Positions 1 to 6,068 of a stretch of 7,506 nucleotides of DNA are shown here, piece after piece. Both the position numbers and the translations under genes were made by a program. How positions within the stretch are numbered: the stretch's first letter is position 1; each line of letters begins with the position of its first letter. This DNA is from Massilia sp. UBA2604. GTDB lineage: Bacteria > Pseudomonadota > Gammaproteobacteria > Burkholderiales > Burkholderiaceae_D. The notes below the pieces were generated by a model. The model was not told the DNA's origin, did no database searches, and saw nothing but the letters and a program-made list of their open reading frames with translations. The stretch is from positions 1-7,506 of the forward strand of contig DDKG01000006.1 of the NCBI GenBank assembly GCA_002339265.1, in the 5' to 3' direction.

Positions 1-2
1 AC

Positions 3-236
3 TACCGGCTGCACCATGCGATTGCCTTTCCCAATACCAACTACGACGATATTGCCCCCGTATATCGCTACGGTAACAATGCGCGCCGCAGAAGCGTCTT
101 TCGGGGCCGGGACTGGGACGACGTCCAGGACGATCTGCGCCAGGAATGGTCACGTGGCCATCTTGAAGGCAAGCCATGGTCCTGGGAAGAACTCGAGCCA
201 GCCATGCGAAAAGGCTGGGACCATCAGGAAGCGTAA
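3..236 (+). CDS. C-terminal part of a small hypothetical (stress-type) protein, 5' end outside window
   Basis: An open frame enters from the left edge and ends at TAA 234-236, giving 77 residues without a start inside the window. The sequence contains YRYGNNARRRSVFRGRDWDD, then an EW pair, then PWSWEELEPAMRKGWD close to the end. This tyrosine/arginine-rich stretch followed by 'RGRDWDDV..DLR.EW' and a closing 'W..L..A.R.GWD' resembles the C-terminus of short soluble hypothetical proteins common in proteobacteria, often found beside general-stress genes. That resemblance is from memory of the pattern and gives no biochemical function. There is no signal peptide or membrane segment in the visible part. 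The gene converges on the cyclic-di-GMP gene. A longer open frame at 16-798 overlaps it in another register but crosses that gene antisense and has no family features, so I chose this frame. Confidence 0.7.
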   Translation, partial: YRLHHAIAFPNTNYDDIAPVYRYGNNARRRSVFRGRDWDDVQDDLRQEWSRGHLEGKPWSWEELEPAMRKGWDHQEA

Positions 237-494
237 GGTCCAGCCGTCTGGCGACGCTGCGCACTGCGCGCGCATTGGCCTGGCCATGGCCGTGACGCCG
301 TTCGCAGGAACCATCCGGGCAGCGGCGTCCTGGCGCGCGAATCCTGACAATGCGGGCGACTATCCGGTCACGCCCTGGCGCCGGACAGGGGCGGCGAGCC
401 CCCCAGCACTCAGGTTGGTCAACGACGGCAGTTGCGCATTCGTGGCGGCCGCGCGCATGACCCTGGCAACCACGAGCGCACCAATCGAGTCTCT
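237..494. other. Convergent intergenic spacer, no gene seen
   Basis: The 258 bases lie between the TAA of the left gene and the TGA of the leftward PAS-GGDEF-EAL gene. No frame here has recognisable protein features, and I find no hairpin followed by a T run that would act as an intrinsic terminator for either gene. Several short GC-rich inverted words occur, as expected for this base composition. Confidence 0.5.
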
Positions 495-2219
495 TCAATT
501 TTTGGAGTTCGGTAGCGCTGAAGCATCCTGGGCGCGATTGGCGAGCAGCCACGTCGTTGCATCGGATGCGGGCATGGCAGACGAAAACAGGAAGCCCTGC
601 AATGCACCGCAGTCGAGATCGTGCAAGAAGTACGCCTGCGCGCGCTCCTCGACGCCTTCGGCGATCACGTGGAGTTGGAGGTCGTTCGCCATTGCGATGA
701 TGGCTCTCGCCACGGCATTGGCAGCCGCGTCGGTGGGAACGCCCTGCAGGAAGCTGCGGTCCAGCTTGAGCGTCGCGACCGGGAGCGTTCTGAGATAGCT
801 GAGCGACGAGTAACCGGTGCCAAAGTCGTCGAGCGAAAGCCTGAAGCCGGCCAGGACCAGTTGCTGTAATACCATACTGCTTTCGCTGTGCAGGACGATC
901 GCATCACGCTCTGTCAGCTCGATGTCGATATCCCCCGCATTGATGTTGCTCAATGCCAGCGCGTTACTGATCGAGGCAAGGTAATGCTCATTGAGCAGTT
1001 CTTTGGCGCAGGTGTTGATGGATATCTTGAGATCGGTGAAACCCATGGCCCGCCAGCGCGTCAGCTGCTGGCAGGCCTCCTCGAATACCCAGGCGCCGAT
1101 ATCGAAGATCAGCCCGAGGTCACGCGCAAGATCGATCAGGTAGTCCGCCGTATAACCCGACAGTTCCGGACTGGTGAACCTGACCAGTGCTTCCATCGCC
1201 GTCGCCTGCCCGCTGTCGCATTTGATGATCGGCTGGTAAGCCAGCGCGAAACTCCGGTCGACAACGGCTTTGCGCAAGGCATCGCTGTCCAGATTGCGCT
1301 TGTGCGCTATCCGGTCCAGCTCGTCGGTAAAATGCTGGAAACCATTACGGCCGGCATGCTTCACCTTGTACAGCGCCAGGTCGGCCCGTTTCATCAGCAC
1401 GTCGGGATCGGTGGCGCCGTGACCGGTGGACGCGATACCGATGCTTGCGCCGATCCGCACGACGCTGTCGCCTAGCTGGAATGGCTGCGCGATCGCCTCG
1501 ACGATCTTGGCGGCGAGCACGCCGCCGGCGGAAGCGTCATGCCCCCCGGTTTGCAGTAGTCCGAATTCGTCGCCGCCAAGGCGTGCGATATAGTCGCTCT
1601 CGCGGCATGCGAGGCGCAGTCGCGCTGCCACCTGTTGCAGCAGACCGTCGCCTGCCGCATGACCGAGGGTGTCGTTGACTCTCTTGAATCGGTCGAGATC
1701 GATCATCATCAGATGCAATGATTGGCCTGACCGAGCGCACAGGGCGACCGCCTCCCGTATCCTGGCGTGGAACGCGGTGCGATTTGCCAGTCCCGTCAGT
1801 GCATCGGTGGTGCTGAGCGACGCGATCTTATCCTGGGCAAGTTTTCGCTCAGTAATGTCTCTCATGATCTTCAGATAACCGATGACCTCGTTGGCATTGC
1901 CAAGAATGGGCGTCATGATGCCGTCCGCCCAGAAGCGCTCGCCGCTCTTGCGCAGATGCCAGCGGTAATCTCCCGACTTGCCTGTGGCGGCCGCGGTCAG
2001 CATCTCCCGTGCTGCTTCGCCACTGGCGCGATCCTCCACGGTGAACATCCTGTATGGGTCGGCGCCGACCATTTCCTGCTCCGAAAATCCCAGGATGGCC
2101 ACCGCGCCGGCACTCCAGCTGCTGACCAGTCCCCGCAGATCGATGGTGATGATCGCGAACTCTGTGGCACTGTCGTAGACATGCCTCAACAGGGTGGATG
2201 GCGCTATGGTGGTTCGCAT
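495..2219 (-). CDS. PAS-GGDEF-EAL cyclic-di-GMP signalling protein
   Basis: A 574-residue cytoplasmic protein predicted to make and/or degrade cyclic di-GMP. Domains in order: a PAS sensor at about 11-122 closing with 'MRDITERK', a GGDEF domain at about 133-300, and an EAL domain at about 312-560. No transmembrane segment is visible, so sensing is probably cytosolic. The cyclase signature GGDEF is intact (215-219), and RESD (206-209) lies five residues before it, the position of the product-inhibition I-site RxxD. The phosphodiesterase signature is also complete: EAL (343-345), N402, ELTE (434-437), DDFGTGYS (464-471), K485, AEGVE (520-524) and Q541. Both activities are therefore possible; which dominates cannot be read from sequence. 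The ATG at 2219 has a weak GAAG seven bases upstream and begins just before the PAS domain. The gene is transcribed away from the receiver gene at 2718, and the promoter is not obvious. Confidence 0.95.
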   Translation of the reverse strand: MRTTIAPSTLLRHVYDSATEFAIITIDLRGLVSSWSAGAVAILGFSEQEMVGADPYRMFTVEDRASGEAAREMLTAAATGKSGDYRWHLRKSGERFWADGIMTPILGNANEVIGYLKIMRDITERKLAQDKIASLSTTDALTGLANRTAFHARIREAVALCARSGQSLHLMMIDLDRFKRVNDTLGHAAGDGLLQQVAARLRLACRESDYIARLGGDEFGLLQTGGHDASAGGVLAAKIVEAIAQPFQLGDSVVRIGASIGIASTGHGATDPDVLMKRADLALYKVKHAGRNGFQHFTDELDRIAHKRNLDSDALRKAVVDRSFALAYQPIIKCDSGQATAMEALVRFTSPELSGYTADYLIDLARDLGLIFDIGAWVFEEACQQLTRWRAMGFTDLKISINTCAKELLNEHYLASISNALALSNINAGDIDIELTERDAIVLHSESSMVLQQLVLAGFRLSLDDFGTGYSSLSYLRTLPVATLKLDRSFLQGVPTDAAANAVARAIIAMANDLQLHVIAEGVEERAQAYFLHDLDCGALQGFLFSSAMPASDATTWLLANRAQDASALPNSKN

Positions 2220-2717
2220 AATGTGGCTTCAGAAATATCGTTAATGAGCCGTGCACGCCAGCGCATTGTCCGACACAGCGTGCCAGGGTGTGGCAGACCA
2301 CCGGATTGACTGCGACCGGTGTGGCATGGTGGTCGGGTCATGCATGTCGCGTCTCCGGGTCGCTGAAAGCCTGGTGGGCCCAGTCGACAGGTTCAGGCCC
2401 GCCGCGAGGGGTGCATTACGCGAGATGTCCTTTGCATGCTAGCACGCGGATCCAACAGACCGACGAAGTATTCATACCGTGCGCATGGCTTGCGAAACGG
2501 CGCCCGAGACCTCACGATCGATGCTTCGCGCGCAGGATGACGTGGCGCGAGCACACGGCCAGGCGCTACCAGGCCACCTCGCCGGCGTCGCGCGCTCCTC
2601 GGGCACGGCGCTTGGCAAAAATCCGGGTTGTGCATTCCTGAGATATATCTTGCGAGCTCGTAGTGCGCAGGCAGGAGGCAAGGTAAGATCGTTGATTGAC
2701 CTGCCGAAAGTCGTCCC
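2220..2717. other. 498-base divergent intergenic region, no gene recognised
   Basis: This long gap separates the start codons of the leftward PAS-GGDEF-EAL gene and the rightward receiver gene, so it should hold both promoters. Open frames cross it on both strands, but none has family features or a convincing ribosome site. Visible structure includes GACCACC at 2296-2302 with its complement GGTGGTC at 2328-2334, enclosing and partly overlapping CACCGG/CCGGTG (2299-2304, 2316-2321). A perfect ten-base palindrome AGATATATCT lies at 2641-2650, about 70 bases before the receiver start. An AGGAGG at 2673-2678 is too far (39 bases) from the ATG at 2718 to serve it. No clean sigma70 or sigma54 promoter stands out. 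Confidence 0.5.
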
Positions 2718-3074
2718 ATGCGAGCCCTCGTCCTGCTGGTCGAAGAAGACCGCCATACTTGCCGAACGATTTGCGATATGCTCGAAGCGTTGGGCTATCG
2801 CGCCCTCGGTGTCAACTCGTTCGAGCGTGCGGTCAGGGTGATGAGCGGCATTGGTTTCGATGCGCTTATTATTGCTGCACACTCCCCGACAAGCCATGAA
2901 CTGAGCCATGCTGCGACAGCGAAGACCATGCAGCCGAACATCAAGGTCATTCTGGTTTCTCCTGAATCCCTCCCCCAGGAGCTGTCTGCGTCAGTAGACG
3001 CCCTCATCGTCAAGCCATTCCTGGTCAAATCGCTCGGCGACGCACTGATCGCCGTGTTGCAGAAGCTGCATTAG
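2718..3074 (+). CDS. Stand-alone receiver (CheY-like) protein lacking the phosphoacceptor Asp
   Basis: A 118-residue single-domain protein with the alternating strand/helix pattern of a response-regulator receiver. The N-terminal acidic cluster is VEED (E9, E10, D11), the Thr/Ser switch position is S81 in 'VILVSPES', and the invariant lysine is K99 in 'IVKPF'. In 'FDALIIAAHSP' the residue that aligns with the phosphorylated aspartate of 'DLVLLDxxMP' is A53. Conventional aspartyl phosphorylation is therefore unlikely, and the protein should be a pseudo-receiver working by protein contact or another input. There is no output domain. The ATG at 2718 is the only start after an in-frame TGA at 2697; GAAAG at 2706-2710 is a modest ribosome site. 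A 67-codon gene follows after two bases, suggesting one transcript. The divergent cyclic-di-GMP gene is a possible functional neighbour, but this is inference. Confidence 0.88.
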   Translation: MRALVLLVEEDRHTCRTICDMLEALGYRALGVNSFERAVRVMSGIGFDALIIAAHSPTSHELSHAATAKTMQPNIKVILVSPESLPQELSASVDALIVKPFLVKSLGDALIAVLQKLH

Positions 3075-3076
3075 CC

Positions 3077-3280
3077 ATGGAACCCGGCCCCGATGTCCGT
3101 CGGGACACGCACTGCCAGATGCTCGTCGACGTTGGAATCGTCCTTGCCCGCGCACATGGCCTCGACTACGCCCGCGCCTTCCTGGACGAGATGCACGTTC
3201 CGCAGAATGTCATTTCGCGCGTCCTATCGGGAAGTTCGCGCCGGATGATGCACCTTTCGCCGCCAACTGCCAATGCATGA
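3077..3280 (+). CDS. 67-residue conserved-type hypothetical protein
   Basis: A short frame starts two bases after the receiver stop codon, so translational coupling is likely; AGAAG at 3061-3065 is the only nearby ribosome-site-like word. The middle of the protein, 'MLVDVGIVLARAHGLDYARA' followed by 'FLDEMHVPQNVISRVL', is helical and resembles small Burkholderiales hypothetical proteins with a 'YA.AFL.E..VP..V..RVL' core ending in arginines. The recognition is from pattern memory. There is no signal peptide or obvious cofactor motif. Function is unknown; the short C-terminal tail after 'SSRRMMH' is likely disordered. Position and spacing suggest it is co-expressed with the phosphoacceptor-less receiver and could be a partner, which is inference only. 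Confidence 0.68.
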   Translation: MEPGPDVRRDTHCQMLVDVGIVLARAHGLDYARAFLDEMHVPQNVISRVLSGSSRRMMHLSPPTANA

Positions 3281-3391
3281 GAGGACTCACCGTCAAGCAA
3301 TGGCGCAGACGGCCAGCCGGCATGCAGTTGACCTGAGCGTCGACGGGTTTGCAAGCCCTCTCACTGGACCAGCGGCGTGCTGCCCGCGGCG

Positions 3392-3793
3392 CTAGCGCTC
3401 CCTGGCGACCTGCAGCGTGTAACTGGCGGTGGCGCCACGCCGGGCGGCGCTGCGCATCAGGTAGACCGTGAGCGTGTAGTCGCCGGCCTCCGGCAGGCGG
3501 CCCTTGAAGCTGTTGCCCGCCATCGAGCCGACGTGCAGCGCCTCGTCCTTGCCGGCCTGGCTGATATTGACGTAGGCCGAAGTATTGCCGGTCTTGAGCG
3601 CGACCGCATACTCGCCCGGCGCCGGCACGCGCAGCACGTAGCGCACCGTCTGCCCGCCCTTGATCTTGCCCTTCAGGCTGGTACTACCGGAGGCCGGCAG
3701 CACCACGTCTTCGGTGCGCATGTCGGAGGCTGCCTGCGCCGGCGCCAGGTTGATCAAGAGCCCCAGCATCGAGGCAAGTGCCAGCTTCATCAT
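3392..3793 (-). CDS. Secreted PliG-like (g-type lysozyme inhibitor family) protein
   Basis: A 133-residue exported protein. I set the start at the ATG reading MMKLAL, because the complement carries AAAGGA seven bases upstream and a signal peptide begins at once: a hydrophobic core to residue about 18, then an AQA-AS cleavage site near 21-22. The open frame extends 79 codons further upstream without protein-like features. The mature part has the beta-rich pattern of the PliG family: 'SLKGKIKGGQTVRYVLRV', 'SAYVNI', then 'GDYTLTVYLMRSAARRG' and a closing 'ASYTLQV'. In E. coli PliG a similar 'R..AR....Y' end closes the fold and the protein inhibits goose-type lysozyme in the periplasm. Many homologues carry an unexplained 'DNA breaking-rejoining protein' label, which does not fit a secreted protein. 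It diverges from the L,D-transpeptidase gene; both act at the cell wall. Actual lysozyme inhibition is unproven. Confidence 0.8.
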   Translation of the reverse strand: MMKLALASMLGLLINLAPAQAASDMRTEDVVLPASGSTSLKGKIKGGQTVRYVLRVPAPGEYAVALKTGNTSAYVNISQAGKDEALHVGSMAGNSFKGRLPEAGDYTLTVYLMRSAARRGATASYTLQVARER

Positions 3794-3853
3794 CGGATTG
3801 TCCTTTCGGGTCGGCCGCACGGCCGGGACGCCGCACGCGCGCAGTGCGCGCCG

Positions 3854-3862
3854 AGGATAGCA
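3854..3862 (-). promoter_or_regulatory. Possible extended -10 promoter for the PliG-like gene
   Basis: Read leftwards the bases are TGCTATCCT, an extended -10 element (TGn before a four-of-six match to TATAAT) about 60 bases before the start codon. No good -35 lies at the usual distance. The leader that would follow contains GCGCGC-AGT-GCGCGC (3837-3851 on the plus strand), a compact six-pair hairpin. Support is weak and based only on motif matching. Confidence 0.3.
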
Positions 3863-3914
3863 TGGCCACCGGCGGCGCGGCGCCTGCCCACCATCGCGAT
3901 CGGCGTCATCGATA

Positions 3915-3944
3915 TTGAACGGCGACGGCGCCTTTTGGTATGCT
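3915..3944 (+). promoter_or_regulatory. Sigma70-type promoter of the L,D-transpeptidase gene
   Basis: TTGAAC (3915-3920) and TATGCT (3939-3944) are separated by 18 bases, a good match to the housekeeping consensus. Transcription would begin near 3951, leaving a leader of about 22 bases that contains AGGAG at 3962-3966 before the TTG start at 3973. The ATG at 3940 lies inside the -10 box, so it cannot be the start of this transcript. Confidence 0.6.
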
Positions 3945-3972
3945 GGCGCTACCCAGGACACAGGAGTTCGGC

Positions 3973-4950
3973 TTGAAATCAACCAGATGGGCTTGCTGGC
4001 TGCTATGCGCGTCGGCGCTGGCCTTGCCACCCGCCACCCAGGCGCAGGGCGCCAGGGTCTCGTCCCCGGTCGAACTGGCGCGCCAGGCCGACCGGCTCAA
4101 GCCCGGCGACTGGGTATGGGCGCCGCGCATCGCGCCGCAAGGCCCGATGCTGGTGTTCGTCGACCTGTCGCGGCAACTGGCCACCGTCTACCGCAACGGG
4201 GTCCGGATCGGGGTGAGCACCGTGTCGACCGGCAAGCCGGGGCACGAGACGCCGACCGGTGTCTTCACCATCCTGCAGAAAGACGCCAGGCATCGCTCGA
4301 GCCTGTACCACGGCGCGCCGATGCCCTACCAGCAGCGCCTGACCTGGGACGGCGTCGCCCTGCATGCGGGCGGCCTGCCCGGGTATCCCGAAAGCCACGG
4401 CTGCGTGCACCTGCCGTATGCCTTCGCCCGGCTGCTGTTCGAGGCCACCGGACGGGCCACCACGGTGGTCATCGCGGGCGATGCGTCGCATCCGGTCGCG
4501 ACCGGGCGCGGCGAGGTGCTGGCGCCGTCGGGCGCCGCCGTCCCGGAAGGCGCTTTCTGGGCCCCGGAGCGCTCGGCCGTGGGGCCGGTGACGATCGTCA
4601 TCTCGCGCAGCGACGGCGCGCTGTCGGTGCTGCGCAACGGAATCGAGATCGGGCGCACGTCGGCGCAGGTGAACGGCGCCGTGGACGGCGACGACAGCAC
4701 CCATGTGCTGACCCTGGCAACGGGCGAGGATGGCAAGCCGGCCTGGATCTTCGCCGGCGTCGCCGGCCACGCGGACGAGGAAGGCAGGATAGTGGATGAA
4801 GCCACGCGCAACCGTATCCACCTGCCGCAGGAGTTCTACGACAAGGTGGCCGCCATTCTCGCGCCCGGCACGACCCTGCTGGTGACCGCCGCCCCGCTGA
4901 GCGCCGGGACGCCAGGCGCCAGCCTGACCGTGCTCAGCGGGGCGCACTGA
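3973..4950 (+). CDS. Secreted L,D-transpeptidase (YkuD family) with a second, catalytically dead YkuD-like unit
   Basis: A 325-residue exported enzyme expected to form or exchange peptidoglycan cross-links, or to attach proteins to the wall, in the periplasm. I place the start at TTG 3973: AGGAG at 3962-3966 is six bases upstream, a promoter fits, and the product begins MKSTRWACWLLCASALALPP, a signal peptide ending near AQA/AQG at 24-26. The ATG at 3940 falls in the promoter. The catalytic YkuD domain spans about 58-168 with HAGGLPGYPESHGCVHLP (131-148); C144 is the nucleophile, and H131 and H142 are the conserved histidines. From about 204 a second unit repeats landmarks of the first: 'LSVLRNGIEIG' matches 'LATVYRNGVRIG', and 'NRIHLPQEF' matches 'GCVHLPYAF' with Arg in place of the Cys. 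It therefore looks like a duplicated, inactive domain, possibly for binding. No LysM or peptidoglycan-binding domain is seen. It is monocistronic and divergent from the PliG-like gene. Confidence 0.92.
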   Translation: MKSTRWACWLLCASALALPPATQAQGARVSSPVELARQADRLKPGDWVWAPRIAPQGPMLVFVDLSRQLATVYRNGVRIGVSTVSTGKPGHETPTGVFTILQKDARHRSSLYHGAPMPYQQRLTWDGVALHAGGLPGYPESHGCVHLPYAFARLLFEATGRATTVVIAGDASHPVATGRGEVLAPSGAAVPEGAFWAPERSAVGPVTIVISRSDGALSVLRNGIEIGRTSAQVNGAVDGDDSTHVLTLATGEDGKPAWIFAGVAGHADEEGRIVDEATRNRIHLPQEFYDKVAAILAPGTTLLVTAAPLSAGTPGASLTVLSGAH

Positions 4951-4971
4951 CGCCCGCTACGGTACGCTGCC

Positions 4972-5082
4972 TCAGAAGCACCGGTGTCCGCTGTCCTGCT
5001 CGCAACGGCCGTTGAAACTGAGGATGCCGTCCAGCGTGATCACCCCGCTGCGGCGATCGATGCGGATGTTCGGCTGGTTCAT
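4972..5082 (-). CDS. Possible 36-residue small ORF
   Basis: An ATG-to-TGA frame encodes MNQPNIRIDRRSGVITLDGI and continues to the end 'GHRCF'. Its composition (beta-like, charged, not arginine-dominated) looks more protein-like than the surrounding shadow frames, and it has two cysteines near the end. Against it: the only ribosome-site-like word, GGAG, is just two bases before the ATG, and I know no family for it. It could be a small gene, the surviving end of a degraded gene, or chance. It lies in the otherwise gene-free gap after the L,D-transpeptidase gene and convergent with it. Confidence 0.25.
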   Translation of the reverse strand: MNQPNIRIDRRSGVITLDGILSFNGRCEQDSGHRCF

Positions 5083-5090
5083 GTCTCCGG

Positions 5091-5207
5091 TTCGCCGACA
5101 GGATCGCACAGACCGATCGTCCCGACATCGGCTACGCCATGATCCTCCCCTCCATGACGGTGCTGAAGCTCCTGCTCGTCCAGGTGGTCGGGGTATGGGC
5201 AGCCTGA
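5091..5207 (+). pseudogene. Probable C-terminal remnant of a YidE/AspT-type transporter
   Basis: The frame ending at TGA 5205-5207 reads FADRIAQTDRPDIGYA, then MILPSMTVLKLLLVQVVG and VWAA before the stop. A closing hydrophobic helix with the spacing 'YA...P.....K/R....Q' resembles, from memory, the C-terminus of YidE/AspT-family transporters (E. coli YidE has a 'YATVYP' segment followed by an Arg and Gln in the same places). Upstream of about 5091 the same frame loses membrane character, and no start or remaining helices are present, so only the tail of such a gene could survive. The match is short and the family call tentative; it might be an unrelated hydrophobic frame. Confidence 0.35.
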
Positions 5208-5438
5208 ACCGCCGCGACTGTCAGCGCGAGGCTGTCAATGCACGGTCTGAGCGCAGAAGGAACTGACGGTCGATTCGCGTGGCTATATTTTGCATATATT
5301 CGTTCGGCGCCTGTCAATGCGCATGGACCGGTCGCCGCGCACAGCGAGTATGAACGTAAGCGATGTTGCAATCAGGAAGTCATTTGCTCTTGACGCTCGT
5401 GCCTGTTTTGCGCTGGCATTGTCATAAACAGTCCTGGC
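5208..5438. other. Leader region upstream of the TetR gene, no gene seen
   Basis: This stretch holds an AT-rich island TATATTTTGCATATATT at 5284-5300 that contrasts with its GC-rich surroundings. CTGACG (5263-5268) followed by 17 bases and TATTTT (5286-5291) is a weak sigma70-like pair, about 145 bases before the regulator. TTGACG at 5390-5395 has no -10 at proper spacing. A TGTTT...AAACA pair (5404-5408, 5426-5430) just before the start could be half of an autoregulatory operator, but the arms are only five bases. Short frames such as 5317-5427 have no support. Confidence 0.35.
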
Positions 5439-6068
5439 ATGTACGCTGCTCCCATGAACACGACCGACCTCCCTGCCTCGACCAGAGGCCCGCTTGATCA
5501 CAACGTTCGTGGCCAAATCGTCGATGCAGCCACCGCGCATTTCCGCTTGTATGGCTACGAGAAGACCACCGTATCCGACCTTGCCAGGGCTATCGGCTTT
5601 TCCAAGGCGTACATCTACAAATTCTTCGATTCCAAGCGTGCAATCGGAGAACGTATTTGCGCAAGTTGCCTGGACGAGATCGTCTCGAACGTCCGCGTCG
5701 CGCTCGACGACGCGACCGGCGCCCCCGACAAGTTGCGCAGCATGTTCAGCGTCGCAATCGCATCGAGCCTGCGCCTGTTCTTCGAGGATCGCAAGCTGTT
5801 CGACCTTGCGGCATCGGCCGCCATCGAGCACTGGGACGCGGTGCAAGCCTATGAGCAGCGCCTTCTCGACATGCTGCGCGAGATCGTGCTGCTCGGCCGT
5901 GAGGCTGGAGACTTCGAATCCGACACCGACCTCGACCAGACCGTGGCCGATATCAAGCTGATCCTGCACCCCTATCTGCATCCCTTGCTTCTGCAACACC
6001 GGCTCGACCACGCTGCGGATGCCGGTTCGGGGCTGGCGGAACTCATCTTGCGCAGCCTGAAACGGTAA
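5439..6068 (+). CDS. TetR/AcrR-family transcriptional regulator
   Basis: A 209-residue one-component DNA-binding regulator, a typical length for the family. The N-terminal TetR domain covers about 24-72: helix 1 'IVDAATAHFRLYGYEKTTVS' and the helix-turn-helix 'DLARAIGFSKAYIYKFFDSK' (47-66), in which 'YIYKFF..K' is the family's recognition-helix ending. Residues 75-209 form a helical ligand-binding/dimer domain with no clear subfamily signature that I can assign, so the inducer is unknown. Members with similar N-termini often repress efflux pumps. Two starts are possible, ATG 5439 and ATG 5454 (residue 6); neither has a good ribosome site. No intact transporter or enzyme gene is adjacent on either side: the flanks hold only remnants, so it appears orphaned. 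The stop codon overlaps a small hairpin. Confidence 0.92.
   Translation: MYAAPMNTTDLPASTRGPLDHNVRGQIVDAATAHFRLYGYEKTTVSDLARAIGFSKAYIYKFFDSKRAIGERICASCLDEIVSNVRVALDDATGAPDKLRSMFSVAIASSLRLFFEDRKLFDLAASAAIEHWDAVQAYEQRLLDMLREIVLLGREAGDFESDTDLDQTVADIKLILHPYLHPLLLQHRLDHAADAGSGLAELILRSLKR

Noticed and set aside
16..798. 260-codon plus-strand frame at the left end
   Set aside because: It overlaps the true frame ending at 236 in another register and then runs antisense through the EAL domain; composition is arginine/alanine-rich with no family features.
2612..2650. Sigma54 or sigma70 promoter upstream of the receiver gene
   Set aside because: TTGGCA, TTGTGC and the AGATATATCT palindrome do not fall at the required spacings for either promoter class.
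2472..2909. 145-codon minus-strand frame, and a 120-codon plus-strand frame at 2479-2841
   Set aside because: Both overlap the start of the receiver gene in other frames, have no ribosome site and show no recognisable motif; long chance frames are common at this GC content.
4003..4947. 314-codon antisense frame and an overlapping 294-codon plus frame (3915-4799)
   Set aside because: Both are shadows of the L,D-transpeptidase gene, which has the catalytic motif, signal peptide, promoter and ribosome site.
5317..5427. 36-codon plus-strand frame just before the TetR gene
   Set aside because: No ribosome site and no protein-like pattern; it overlaps the probable promoter region of the regulator.
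5404..5430. TetR operator TGTTT-N17-AAACA
   Set aside because: Arms of five bases with a non-symmetric interior are too weak to call an operator; mentioned only as a candidate.
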